From the NCBI RefSeq assembly GCF_012489685.1, contig NC_080044.1:56039507-56103506 (forward strand): a stretch of DNA of 64,000 nucleotides, written 5' to 3'. Below are positions 35,901 to 48,673 of the stretch, one piece after another; the first letter of the stretch is position 1, and each line of letters begins with the position of its first letter. The notes under the pieces were generated by a model. The model ran no database searches. It was not told the DNA's origin and worked only from the letters and a program-made list of their open reading frames with translations. Position numbers and translations under genes: made by a program. The stretch comes from Lotus japonicus. Its lineage: Eukaryota > Streptophyta > Magnoliopsida > Fabales > Fabaceae.

Positions 35901-37260
35901 GATCCTTTCCTTCCAGACTGTGTGGAGAATTTGATATTTTTTAGCAGCACCATATCACAGCTTCCGGCAATCGCGGGACCCTCCTAAAAGTCGAATCTCC
36001 ATTTAGGTTCTTTTTCAAAGATATAGCTCGTTAAGTTAGCTCTGTGTGGCCTCAATCATACTGAAAGTTAGCGAATTGTAGCCAGGGCAGTGTTCCTTTC
36101 GTTCCAGACTGTGTCGAGAATTTGATGTTTTTGAGCAGCAGCATGTCACAGTTTCCGGCAATCGCGGGACCCTCCTAAAAGTCGAATCTCCATTTAGGTT
36201 CTTTTTCAAAGTTGTAGCTCGTTAAGTTAGCTCCGTGTGGACTCAATCAGACTGAAATTTGGCGAATTGTAGCCAGGGCTGTGATCCTTTCGTTCAGACT
36301 GTGTCGAGAATTTGAGGTTTTTGAGCAGCAGCATGTCACAGCTTCCGGCAATCGCGGAACCCTCCTAAAAGTCGAATCTCCATTTAGTTTCTTTTTCAAA
36401 GATATAGCTCGTTAAGTTAGCTCTGTGTGGCCTCAATCAGACTGAAATTTGGCGAATTGTAGCCAGGGTTGTGATCCTTTCGTTCCAGACTGTGTCGAGA
36501 ATTTGATGTCTTGAGCAGCAGCATGTCACAGCTTCCGGCAATCGCGAGACCCTCTTAAAAGTCGAATCTCCATAAAAGTTCCGTTTCAAATTTGTAGCTC
36601 GTTAAGTTAGTTATGTGTGGCCTCAATCAGACTGAAATTTTGCGACTTGTAGCAAGGGATGTGATCCTTTCCTTCCAGACTGTGTTGAAAATTTGATATT
36701 TTTTAGCAGCACCATGTCACAGCTTCCGGCAATCGCGGGACCCTCCTAAAAGTCGAATCTCCATTTAGGTTCTCTTTCAAAGTTGTAGCTCATTAAGTTA
36801 GCTCCGTGTGGCCTCAATCAGACTGAAATTTGGCGAATTGTAGCCATGGCTGTGATCCTTTCGTTCCAGACTGTGTCGAGAATTTGAGGTTTTTGAGCAG
36901 CAGCATGTCACAGCATCCGGCAATCGCGGGACCCTCCTAAAAGTCGAATCCCCATTTAGCTGCTTTTTCAAAGATATAGCTCGTTAAGTTAGCTCTGTGT
37001 GGCCTCAATCAGACTGAAATTTGGCGAATTGTAGCCAAGGTTGTGATCCTTTCGTTCCAGACTGTGTCGAGAATTTGATGTTTTGAGCAGCAGCATGTCA
37101 CAGCTTTCGGCAATCGCGGGACCCTCCTAAAAGTCGAATCTCCATTTAGGTTCTCTTTCAAAGTTGTATCTCATTAAGTTAGCTCCGTGTGGCCTCAATC
37201 AGACTGAAATTTGGCGAATTGTAGCCATGGCTGTGATCCTTTCGTTCCAGACTGTGTCGA

Positions 37261-40200
37261 GAATTTGAGGTTTTTGAGCAGCAGCATGTTACAGCTTCCG
37301 GCTATCGCGGGACCCTCCTAAAAGTTGAATCTCCATTTAGCTGCTTTTTCAAAGATATAGCTCGTTAAGTTAGCTCTGTGTGGCCTCAATCAGACTGAAA
37401 TTTGGCAAATTGTAGCCATGGCTGTGATCCTTTCGTTCCAGACTGTGTCGAGAATTTGATGATTTTGAGCAGCAGCATGTCACAGTTTCCGGCAATCGCG
37501 GGACCCTCCTAAAAGTCGAATCTCCATTTAGGTTCTTTTTCAAAGTTGTAGCTCGTTAAGTTAGCTCCGTGTGGCCTCAATCAGACTGAAATTTGGCGAA
37601 TTGTAGCCAGGGCTGTGATCCTTTCATTCAGACTGTGTCGAGAATTTGAGGTTTTTGAGCAGCAGCATGTCACAGCTTCCGGCAATCGCGGGACCCTCCT
37701 AAAAGTCGAATCTCCATTTAGTTTCTTTTTCAAAGATATAGCTCGTTAAGTTAGCTCTGTGTGGCCTCAATCAGACTGAAATTTGGCGAATTGTAGCCAG
37801 GGTTGTGATCCTTTCGTTCCAGACTGTGTCGAGAATTTGATGTTTTGAGCAGCAGCATGTCACAGCTTCCGGCAATCGCGGGACCCTCTTAAAAGTCGAA
37901 TCTCCATAAAAGTTCCGTTTCAAATTTGTAGCTCGTTAAGTTAGTTATGTGTGGCCTCAATCAGACTGAAATTTTGCGACTTGTAGCAAGGGATGTGATC
38001 CTTTCCTTCCAGACTGTGTTGAAAATTTGATATTTTTTAGCAGCACCATGTCACAGCTTCCGGCAATCGCGGGACCCTCCTAAAAGTCGAATCTCCATTT
38101 AAGTTCTTTTTCAAAGATATAGCTCGTTAAGTTAGCTCCGTGTGGCCTCAATCAGACTGGAATTTGCGAATTGTAGCAAGTTTTATGATCCTTTCGTTCC
38201 AGACTGTGTCGGGAATTTGATGTTTTTGAGCAACAGCATGTCACAGCTTCCGGCTATCGCGGGACCCTCCTAAAAGTCAAATCTCCATTGAGGTTCTTTT
38301 TCAAAGTTGTAGCTCGTTAAGTTAGCTCCGTGCGGCCTCAATCAGACTAAAATTTCGCGACTTGTAGCCTGGGCTGTGATCGTTTCGTTCCAGACTATGT
38401 CGAGAATTCGATGTTTTTGAGCAGCAGCGTGTCACAGCTTCCGGCAATCGCGGGACCCTCTTAAAAGTCGAATCTCAATTTAGGTTCTTTTTCAAAGTTG
38501 TAGCTCTTTAAGTTAGCTCAGTGTGGCCTCAATCATACTGAAATTTCAGAACTTGTAGCCAGGGCTGAGTTCCTTTCATTGCAGACCGTGTTGAGAATTT
38601 TATGTTTTTGAGCAGCAGCTTGTCACAGCTTCCGGCAATCGCGGGATCCTCTTAAAAGTCGAATCTCCATTTAGGTTCTTTTTCAAAGTTGTAGCTCGTT
38701 AAGTTAGCTCCGTGTGGCCTCAATCAGACTAAAATTTGGCGAATTGTAGCCAGGGTAGTGTTCCTTTCGTTCCAGACTGTGTCGAGAATTTGATGTTTTT
38801 GAGCAGCAGCATGTCACAGCTTTCGGCAATCGCGGGACCCTCCTAAAAGTCGAATCTCCATTTAGGTTCTCTTTCAAAGTTGTATCTCTTTAAGTTAGCT
38901 CCGTGTGGCCTCAATCAGACTGAAATTTGGCGAATTGTAGCCATGGCTGTGATCCTTTCGTTCCAGACTGTGTCGAGAATTTGAGGTTTTTGAGCAGCAG
39001 CATGTCACAGCTTCCGGCTATCGCGGGACCCTCCTAAAAGTCGAATCTCCATTTAGCTGCTTTTTCAAAGATATAGCTCGTTAAGTTAGCTCTGTGTGGC
39101 CTCAATCAGACTGAAATTTGGCGAATTGTAGCCAGGGTTGTGATCCTTTCGTTCGAGACTGTGTCGAGAATTTGATGTTTTTGAGCAGCAGCTTGTCACA
39201 GCTTTCGGCAATCGCGGGACCCTCCTAAAAGTCGAATCTCCGTTTAGGTTCTCTTTCAAAGTTGTAGCTCATTAAGTTAGCTCCGTGTGGCCTCAATCAG
39301 ACTGAAATTTGGCGAATTGTAGCCATGGCTGTGATCCTTTCGTACCAGACTGTGTCGAGAATTTGAGGTTTTTGAGCAGCAGCATGTCACAGCATCCGGC
39401 AATCGCGGGACCCTCCTAAAAGTCGAATCCCCATTTAGCTGCTTTTTCAAAGATATAGCTCGTTAAGTTAGCTCTGTGTGGCCTCAATCAGACTGAAATT
39501 TGGCGAATTGTAGCCAAGGTTGTGATTCTTTCGTTCCAGACTGTGTCGAGAATTTGATGTTTTGAGCAGCAGCATGTCACAGCTTCCGGCAATCGCGGAA
39601 TCCTCTTAAAAGTCGAATCTCCATAAAAGTTCCTTTTCAAATTTGAGCTCGTTAAGTTAGCTATGTGTGGCCTCAATCAGACTGAAATTTTGCGAATTGT
39701 AGCCAGGGCAGTGTTCCTTTCGTTCCAGACTGTGTCGAGAATTTGATGTTTTTGAGCAGCTGCGTGTCACAGCTTTCGGCAATCGCGGGACCCTCCTAAA
39801 AGTCGAATCTCCATTTAGGTTCTCTTTCAAAGTTGTATCTCATTAAGTTAGCTTCGTGTGGCCTCAATCAGACTGAAATTTGGCGAATTGTAGCCATGGC
39901 TGTGATCCTTTCGTTCCAGACTGTGTCGAGAATTTGATGTTTTTGAGCAGCAACATGTCACAGTTTCCGGCAATCGCGGGACCCTCCTAAAAGTCGAATC
40001 TCCATTTAGGTTCTTTTTCAAAGTTGTAGCTCGTTAAGTTAGCTCCGTGTGGCCTCAATCAGACTGAAATTTTGCGAATTGTAGCCAGGGCTGTGATCCT
40101 TTCATTCAGACTGTGTCGAGAATTTGAGGTTTTTGAGCAGCAGCATGTCACAGCTTCCGGCAATCGCGGGACCCTCCTAAAAGTCGAATCTCCATTTAGT

Positions 40201-42026
40201 TTCTTTTTTCAAAGATATAGCTCGTTAAGTTAGCTCTGTGTGGCCTCAATCAGACTGAAATTTGGCGAATTGTAGCCAGGGTTGTGATCCTTTCGTTCCA
40301 GACTGTGTCGAGAATTTGATGTTTTGAGCAGCAGCATGTCACAGCTTCCAGCAATCGCGGGACCCTCTTAAAAGTCGAATCTCCATAAAAGTTCCGTTTC
40401 AAATTTGTAGCTCGTTAAGTTAGTTATGTGTGGCCTCAATCAGACTGAAATTTTGCGACTTGTAGCAAGGGATGTGATCCTTTCCTTCCAGAATGTGTTG
40501 AAAATTTGATATTTTTTAGCAGCACCATGTCACAGCTTCCTGCAATCGCGGGACCCTCCTAAAAGTCGAATCTCCATTTAAGTTCTTTTTCAAAGATATA
40601 GCTCGTTAAGTTAGCTCCGTGTGGCCTCAATCAGACTGGAATTTGCGAATTGTAGCAAGTTTTATGATCCTTTCGTTCCAGACTGTGTCGGGAATTTGAT
40701 GTTTTTGAGCAACAGCATGTCACAGCTTCCGGCAATCGCGGGACCCTCCTAAAAGTCGAATCTCCATTGAGGTTCTTTTTCAAAGTTGTAGCTCGTTAAG
40801 TTAGCTCCGTGCGGCCTCAATCAGACTAAAATTTCGCGACTTGTAGCCTGGGCTGTGATCCTTTCGTTCCAGACTATGTCGAGAATTCGATGTTTTTGAG
40901 CAGCAGCGTGTCACAGCTTCCGGCAATCGCGGGACCCTCTTAAAAGTCGAATCTCCATTTAGGTTCCTTTTCAAATTTGAGCTCGTTAAGTTAGCTATGT
41001 GTGGCCTCAATCATACTGAAATTTCAGAACTTGTAGCCAGGGCTGTGTTCCTTTCGTTCCAGACCGTGTTGAGAATTTGATGTTTTTGAGCAGCTGCGTG
41101 TCACAGCTTTCGGCAATCGCGGGATCCTCTTAAAAGTCGAATCTCCATTTAGGTTCTTTTTCAAAGTTGTAGCTCGTTAAGTTAGCTCCGTGTGGCTTCA
41201 ATCAGACTGAAATTTGGCGAATTGTAGCCATGGCTGTGATCCTTTCGTTCCAGACTGTGTCGAGAATTTGAGGTTTTTGAGCAGCAGCATGTCACAGCTT
41301 CCGGCAATCGCGGGACCCTCCTAAAAGTCGAATCTCCATTTAGCTGCTTTTTCAAAGATATAGCTCGTTAAGTTAGCTCTGTGTGGCCTCAATCAGACTG
41401 AAATTTGGCGAATTGTAGCCAGGGTTGTGATCCTTTCGTTCGAGACTGTGTCGAGAATTTGATGTTTTTGAGCAGCAGCATGTCACAGCTTTCGGCAATC
41501 GCGGGACCCTCCTAAAAGTCGAATCTCCATTTAGGTTCTCTTTCAAAGTTGTAGCTCATTAAGTTAGCTCCGTGTGGCCTCAATCAGACTGAAATTTTGG
41601 CGAATTGTAGCCATGGCTGTGATCCTTTCGTACCAGACTGTGTCGAGAATTTGTGGTTTTTGAGCAGCAGCATGTCACAGCTTCCGGCAATCGCGGGACC
41701 CTCCTAAAAGTCGAATCCCCATTTAGCTGCTTTTTTCAAAGATATAGCTCGTTAAGTTAGCTCTGTGTGGCCTCAATCAGACTGAAATTTGATGAATTGT
41801 AGCCAAGGTTGTGATCCTTTCGTTCCAGACTGTGTCGAGAATTTGATGTTTTGAGCAGCAGCATGTCACATCTTCCGGCAATCGCGGAATCCTCTTAAAA
41901 GTCGAATCTCCATAAAAGTTCCTTTTCAAATTTGAGCTCGTTAAGTTAGCTATGTGTGGCCTCAATCAGACTGAAATTTGGCGAATTGTAGCCATGGCTG
42001 TGATCCTTTCGTTCCAGACTGTGTCG
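37261..42026 (-). repeat. Higher-order repeat of about 25 monomers (4.77 kb), first unit
   Basis: The diagnostic word ATTGTAGCAAGTTTTATG recurs near 38170, 40650, 42935 and 45415, giving alternating steps of about 2.48 and 2.29 kb (13 and 12 monomers). Open-frame positions 39488 and 44254, and the CCGTGCGGCC monomers at 40801 and 45567, are 4766 apart. The unit is therefore 25 monomers made of two related halves. Boundaries are approximate. Confidence 0.7.
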
Positions 42027-45000
42027 AGAATTTGAGGTTTTTGACCAGCAGCATGTTACAGCTTCCGGCTATCGCGGGACCCTCCTAAAAGTTGAATCTC
42101 CATTTAGCTGCATTTCAAAGATATAGCTCGTTAGGTTAGCTCTGTGTGGCCTCAATCAGACTGAAATTTGGCGAATTGTAGCCATGGCTGTGATCCTTTC
42201 GTTCCAGACTGTGTCGAGAATTTGATGTTTTTGAGCAGCAGCATGTCACAGTTTCCGCAATCGCGGGACCCTCCTAAAAGTCGAATCTCCATTTAGGTTC
42301 TTTTTCAAAGTTGTAGCTCGTTAAGTTAGCTCCGTGTGGCCTCAATCAGACTGAAATTTGGCGAATTGTAGCCAGGGCTGTGATCCTTTCATTCAGACTG
42401 TGTCGAGAATTTGAGGTTTTTGAGCAGCAGCATGTCACAGCTTCCGGCAATCGCGGGACCCTCCTAAAAGTCGAATCTCCATTTAGTTTCTTTTCAAAGA
42501 TATAGCTCGTTAAGTTAGCTCTGTGTGGCCTCAATCAGACTGAAATTTGGCGAATTGTAGCAAGGGTTGTGATCCTTTCGTTCCAGACTGTGTCGAGAAT
42601 TTGATGTTTTTTGAGCAGCAACATGTCACAGCTTCCGGCAATCGCGGGACCCTCTTAAAAGTCGAATCTCCATAAAAGTTCCGTTTCAAATTTGTAGCTC
42701 GTTTAGTTAGTTATGTGTGGCCTCAATCAGACTGAAATTTTGCGACTTGTAGCAAGGGATGTGATCCTTTCCTTCCAGACTGTGTTGAAAATTTGATATT
42801 TTTTAGCAGCACCATGTCACAGCTTCCGGCAGTCGCGGGACCCTCCTAAAAGTCGAATCTCCATTTAAGTTCTTTTTCAAAGATATAGCTCGTTAAGTTA
42901 GCTCCGTGTGGCCTCAATCAGACTGGAATTTGCGAATTGTAGCAAGTTTTATGATCCTTTCGTTCCAGACTGTGTCGGGAATTTGATGTTTTTGAGCAAC
43001 AGCATGTCACAGCTTCCGGCAATCGCGGGACCCTCCTAAAAGTCGAATCTCCATTGAGGTTCTTTTTCAAAGTTGTAGCTCGTTAAGTTAGCTCCGTGCG
43101 GCCTCAATCAGACTAAAATTTCGCGACTTGTAGCCTGGGCTGTGATCGTTTCGTTCCAGACTATGTCGAGAATTCGATGTTTTTGAGCAGCAGCGTGTCA
43201 CAGCTTCCGGCAATCGCGGGACCCTCTTAAAAGTCGAATCTCAATTTAGGTTCTTTTTCAAAGTTGTAGCTCTTTAAGTTAGCTCAGTGTGGCCTCAATC
43301 ATACTGAAATTTCAGAACTTGTAGCCAGGGCTGAGTTCCTTTCATTGCAGACCGTGTTGAGAATTTTATGTTTTTGAGCAGCAGCTTGTCACAGCTTCCG
43401 GCAATCGCGGGATCCTCTTAAAAGTCGAATCTCCATTTAGGTTCTTTTTCAAAGTTGTAGCTCGTTAAGTTAGCTCCGTGTGGCCTCAATCAGACTAAAA
43501 TTTGGCGAATTGTAGCCAGGGCAGAGTTCCTTTCGTTCCAGACTGTGTCGAGAATTTGATGTTTTTGAGCAGCAGCATGTCACAGCTTTCGGCAATCGCG
43601 GGACCCTCCTAAAAGTCGAATCTCCATTTAGGTTCTCTTTCAAAGTTGTATCTCATTAAGTTAGCTCCGTGTGGCCTCAATCAGACTGAAATTTGGCGAA
43701 TTGTAGCCATGGCTGTGATCCTTTCGTTCCAGACTGTGTCGAGAATTTGAGGTTTTTGAGCAGCAGCATGTCACAGCTTCCGGCTATCGCGGGACCCTCC
43801 TAAAAGTTGAATCTCCATTTAGCTGCTTTTTCAAAGATATAGCTCGTTAAGTTAGCTCTGTGTGGCCTCAATCAGACTGAAATTTGGCGAATTGTAGCCA
43901 GGGTTGTGATCCTTTCGTTCGAGACTGTGTCGAGAATTTGATGTTTTTGAGCAGCAGCTTGTCACAGCTTTCGGCAATCGCGAGACCCTCCTAAAAGTCG
44001 AATCTCCATTTAGGTTCTCTTTCAAAGTTGTAGCTCATTAAGTTAGCTCCGTGTGGCCTCAATCAGACTGAAATTTGGCGAATTGTAGCCATGGCTGTGA
44101 TCCTTTCGTACCAGACTGTGTCGAGAATTTGAGGTTTTTGAGCAGCAGCATGTCACAGCATCCGGCAATCGCGGGACCCTCCTAAAAGTCGAATCCCCAT
44201 TTAGCTGCTTTTTCAAAGATATAGCTCGTTAAGTTAGCTCTGTGTGGCCTCAATCAGACTGAAATTTGGCGAATTGTAGCCAAGGTTGTGATTCTTTCGT
44301 TCCAGACTGTGTCGAGAATTTGATGTTTTGAGCAGCAGCATGTCACAGCTTCCGGCAATCGCGGAATCCTCTTAAAAGTCGAATCTCCATAAAAGTTCCT
44401 TTTCAAATTTGAGCTCGTTAAGTTAGCTATGTGTGGCCTCAATCAGACTGAAATTTTGCGAATTGTAGCCAGGGCAGTGTTCCTTTCGTTCCAGACTGTG
44501 TCGAGAATTTGATGTTTTTTGAGCAGCTGCGTGTCACAGCTTTCGGCAATCGCGGGACCCTCCTAAAAGTCGAATCTCCATTTAGGTTCTCTTTCAAAGT
44601 TGTATCTCATTAAGTTAGCTTCGTGTGGCCTCAATCAGACTGAAATTTGGCGAATTGTAGCCATGGCTGTGATCCTTTCGTTCCAGACTGTGTCGAGAAT
44701 TTGATGTTTTTGAGCAGCAGCATGTCACAGTTTCCGGCAATCGCGGGACCCTCCTAAAAGTCGAATCTCCATTTAGGTTCTCTTTCAAAGTTGTAGCTCG
44801 TTAAGTTAGCTCCGTGTGGCCTCAATCAGACTGAAATTTTGCGAATTGTAGCCAGGGCTGTGATCCTTTCATTCAGACTGTGTCGAGAATTTGAGGTTTT
44901 TGAGCAGCAGCATGTCACAGCTTCCGGCAATCGCGGGACCCTCCTAAAAGTCGAATCTCCATTTAGTTTCTTTTTCAAAGATATAGCTCGTTAAGTTAGC

Positions 45001-46790
45001 TCTGTGTGGCCTCAATCAGACTGAAATTTGGCGAATTGTAGCCAGGGTTGTGATCCTTTCGTTCCAGACTGTGTCGAGAATTTGATGTTTTGAGCAGCAG
45101 CATGTCACAGCTTCCAGCAATCGCGGGACCCTCTTAAAAGTCGAATCTCCATAAAAGTTCCGTTTCAAATTTGTAGCTCGTTAAGTTAGTTATGTGTGGC
45201 CTCAATCAGACTGAAATTTTGCGACTTGTAGCAAGGGATGTGATCCTTTCCTTCCAGAATGTGTTGAAAATTTGATATTTTTTAGCAGCACCATGTCACA
45301 GCTTCCTGCAATCGCGGGACCCTCCTAAAAGTCGAATCTCCATTTAAGTTCTTTTTCAAAGATATAGCTCGTTAAGTTAGCTCCGTGTGGCCTCAATCAG
45401 ACTGGAATTTGCGAATTGTAGCAAGTTTTATGATCCTTTCGTTCCAGACTGTGTCGGGAATTTGATGTTTTTGAGCAACAGCATGTCACAGCTTCCGGCA
45501 ATCGCGGGACCCTCCTAAAAGTCGAATCTCCATTGAGGTTCTTTTTCAAAGTTGTAGCTCGTTAAGTTAGCTCCGTGCGGCCTCAATCAGACTAAAATTT
45601 CACGACTTGTAGCCTGGGCTGTGATCCTTTCGTTCCAGACTATGTCGAGAATTCGATGTTTTTGAGCAGCAGCGTGTCACAGCTTCCGGCAATCGCGAGA
45701 CCCTCTTAAAAGTCGAATCTCCATTTAGGTTCCTTTTCAAATTTGAGCTCGTTAAGTTAGCTATGTGTGGCCTCAATCATACTGAAATTTCAGAACTTGT
45801 AGCCAGGGCTGTGTTCCTTTCGTTCCAGACCGTGTTGAGAATTTGATTTTTGAGCAGCTGCGTGTCACAGCTTTCGGCAATCGCGGGATCCTCTTAAAAG
45901 TCGAATCTCCATTTAGGTTCTTTTTCAAAGTTGTAGCTCGTTAAGTTAGCTCCGTGTGGCCTCAATCAGACTGAAATTTGGCGAATTGTAGCCATGGCTG
46001 TGATCCTTTCGTTCCAGACTGTGTCGAGAATTTGAGGTTTTGAGCAGCAGCATGTCACAGCTTCCGGCAATCGCGGGACCCTCCTAAAAGTCGAATCTCC
46101 ATTTAGCTGCTTTTTCAAAGATATAGCTCGTTAAGTTAGCTCTGTGTGGCCTCAATCAGACTGAAATTTGGCGAATTGTAGCCAGGGTTGTGATCCTTTC
46201 GTTCGAGACTGTGTCGAGAATTGATGTTTTTGAGCAGCAGCATGTCACAGCTTTCGGCAATCGCGGGACCCTCCTAAAAGTCGAATCTCCATTTAGGTTC
46301 TCTTTCAAAGTTGTAGCTCATTAAGTTAGCTCCGTGTGGCCTCAATCAGACTGAAATTTGGCGAATTGTAGCCATGGCTGTGATCCTTTCGTACCAGACT
46401 GTGTCGAGAATTTGTGGTTTTTGAGCAGCAGCATGTCACAGCTTCCGGCAATCGCGGGACCCTCCTAAAAGTCGAATCCCATTTAGCTGCTTTTTCAAAG
46501 ATATAGCTCGTTAAGTTAGCTCTGTGTGGCCTCAATCAGACTGAAATTTGACGAATAGTAGCCAAGGTTGTGATCCTTTCGTTCCAGACTGTGTCGAGAA
46601 TTTGATGTTTTGAGCAGCAGCATGTCACAGCTTCCGGCAATCGCGGAATCCTCTTAAAAGTCGAATCTCCATAAAAGTTCCTTTTCAAAATTTGAGCTCG
46701 TTAAGTTAGCTATGTGTGGCCTCAATCAGACTGAAATTTTGCGACTTGTAGCAAGGGATGTGATCCTTTCCTTCCAGACTGTGTGGAGAA
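42027..46790 (-). repeat. Higher-order repeat of about 25 monomers, second unit
   Basis: Matches the preceding unit at offset 4766 with scattered substitutions such as GGCAGTCGCGGG (near 42830) for GGCAATCGCGGG. The presence of substitutions here contrasts with the indel-only differences across the gap. Confidence 0.7.
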
Positions 46791-47525
46791 TTTGATATTT
46801 TTTAGCAGCACCATATCACAGCTTCTGGCAATCGCGGGACCCTTCTAAAAGTCGAATCTCCATTTAGGTTCTTTTTCAAAGATATAGCTCGTTAAGTTAG
46901 CTCTGTTTGGCCTCAATCATACTGAAAGTTAGCGAATTGTAGCCAGGGCAGTGTTCCTTTCGTTCCAGACTGTGCGAGAATTTGAGGTTTTTGAGCAGCA
47001 GCATGTCACAGCTTCCGGCAATCGCGGGACCCTCCTAAAAGTCGAATCTCCATTTAGTTTCTTTTTCAAAGTTGTAGCTCGTTAAGTTAGCTCTGTGTGG
47101 CCTCAATCAGACTGAAATTTGGCGAATTGTAGCCAGGGTTGTGATCCTTTCGTTCCAGACTGTGTCGAGAATTTGATGTTTTGAGCAGCAGCATGTCACA
47201 GCTTCCGGCAATCGCGGGACCCTCTTAAAAGTCGAATCTCCATAAAAGTTCCTTTTCAAATTTGTAGCTCGTTAAGTTAGCTATGTGTGGCCTCAATCAG
47301 ACTGAAATTTTGTGACTTGTAGCAAGGGATGTGATCCTTTCCTTCCAGACTGTGTTGAAAATTTGATATTTTTAGCAGCACCATGTCACAGCTTCCGGCA
47401 ATCGCGGGACCCTTCAAAGATATAGCTCGTTTAGTTAGCTCCGTGTGGCCTCAATCAGACTGGAATTTGTGAATTGTAGCCAGTTTTATGATCTTTTCGT
47501 TCTAGACTGTGTCGGGAATTTGATG

Positions 47526-47625
47526 NNNNNNNNNNNNNNNNNNNNNNNNNNNNNNNNNNNNNNNNNNNNNNNNNNNNNNNNNNNNNNNNNNNNNNNNNNN
47601 NNNNNNNNNNNNNNNNNNNNNNNNN
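47526..47625. other. Assembly gap of 100 N
   Basis: Exactly 100 undetermined bases between satellite on the left and the middle of copia gag on the right. Both flanks are explained by an overlap of the two contigs, so the true gap may be negative. Confidence 0.99.
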
Positions 47626-48608
47626 CTTCATCACTTGTCTCAGACTCACAGATAGTTCCAGAGAAAGCATTGACTTTGTTTGCAGATATCTCCTCCTCAT
47701 CTTCAGTGTCTTCATCTGACCAAGTTACCATCATACCTTTCTTTTGCTTCTTCAGATAAGTGGCACATTCAGACCTGATGTGACCATATCCTTCACATTC
47801 ATGACATTGAACTCCTTTGTTAATCTTCCTCAAAGCCCTGTTGAATTTTTTTGCTAGCATGGCCAGAGCCTCAGAAAAATTTTCACCCTCACAGTCTTCA
47901 TCATCACCTTCATCAGTGTTAGACACAAAAGCAATACTCTTATTCTTCTTCTCAGATTTTCCACTCAGTTTCAACTCAAATGTCTGCAAGGAGCCAATAA
48001 GTTCATCAACCTTCATGTTCTCAATGTCTTGAGCCTCCTCAATTGCAGTGACTTTCATAGCAAACTTCTGAGGAAGAGATCTCAGAATTTTCCTTACAAG
48101 CTTCTCATCTGACATAGGTTCTCCCAAAGCAAATGAAGCATTAGACAAGTCACGGACACGCATGTGGAATTCTGAAATAGTCTTCTTCAGTCATCATCAG
48201 ATTTTCAAATTGAGTAGTAAGCATCTGAAGTCTTGACATCCTTACTCGAGTAGTTCCTTCATGTGCAGTTTTCAGAATTTCCCAAGCATCCTTTGCCACA
48301 GTACATGTATTGATCAGCCTAAACATATTCTTGTCAACTCCATTAAAAATAGCATTTAGAGCCTTTGAATTTCCAAGTGCAGCTTCATCTTCAACACTGG
48401 TCCATTCTTCTTCAGGTTTTTCCACAACAGTAGTAGAGGTGCCTTCAACCTCAGCCTTAGTGGGGTGCTTCCAACCCTTGACAATAGCTTTCCAAGTCTT
48501 GTTGTCAATCGATTTGAGAAAGGCTGTCATGCGAACCTTCCAGTAGTCATAGTTAGTACCATCCAGAATGGGTGGCCTGTTGACTGATCCTCCCTCCTTG
48601 TTATCCAT
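47626..48608 (-). pseudogene. Copia gag fragment, frameshifted, cut by the gap
   Basis: The ATG at 48608 opens the same gag as at 34959. About 142 codons in, two bases are missing near 48181 (GTCTTCTTC where the other copy has GTCTCTTCTTC), and the frame then ends at 48150. The original frame resumes and stays open through the first zinc knuckle into the N run. The break is probably a consensus error, since the other copy is intact at this point. Confidence 0.85.
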
Positions 48609-48659
48609 GAGAACTTGAATAAAACTCCCTGGAGCTCACCCAACCAGAACAGGGTGCCT

Positions 48660-48671
48660 GCTCTGATACCA
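48660..48671 (-). other. Primer binding site in the second copia copy
   Basis: TGGTATCAGAGC on the minus strand, identical to 35011-35022 and at the same distance from the LTR. Confidence 0.92.
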
Positions 48672-48673
48672 AT

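Larger units (their letters stand above)
33975..47525 (-). repeat. 13.55-kb segment duplicated across the gap, left copy
   Basis: Matches 47626-61174 (offsets 13645-13651). The segment holds part of copia gag, the copia LTR and about 11.6 kb of satellite. It stops at the last base before the N run, while its partner starts at the first base after it. I found only 1-2 base indels between the copies, for example at 34535, 36546, 40205, 42112, 42606 and 45846. Best read as the unmerged overlap of two contigs. Confidence 0.9.
35901..47525 (-). repeat. Satellite array D, reverse orientation
   Basis: The same 190-bp family. It begins abruptly at the copia LTR end with a partial monomer (GATCCTTTCCTTCC) and runs to the second gap. 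Near 47412 a monomer lacks about 36 bp, with GGGACCC joined to TTCAAAG; the partner copy has the same lesion near 61060. No gene is seen. Confidence 0.96.
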
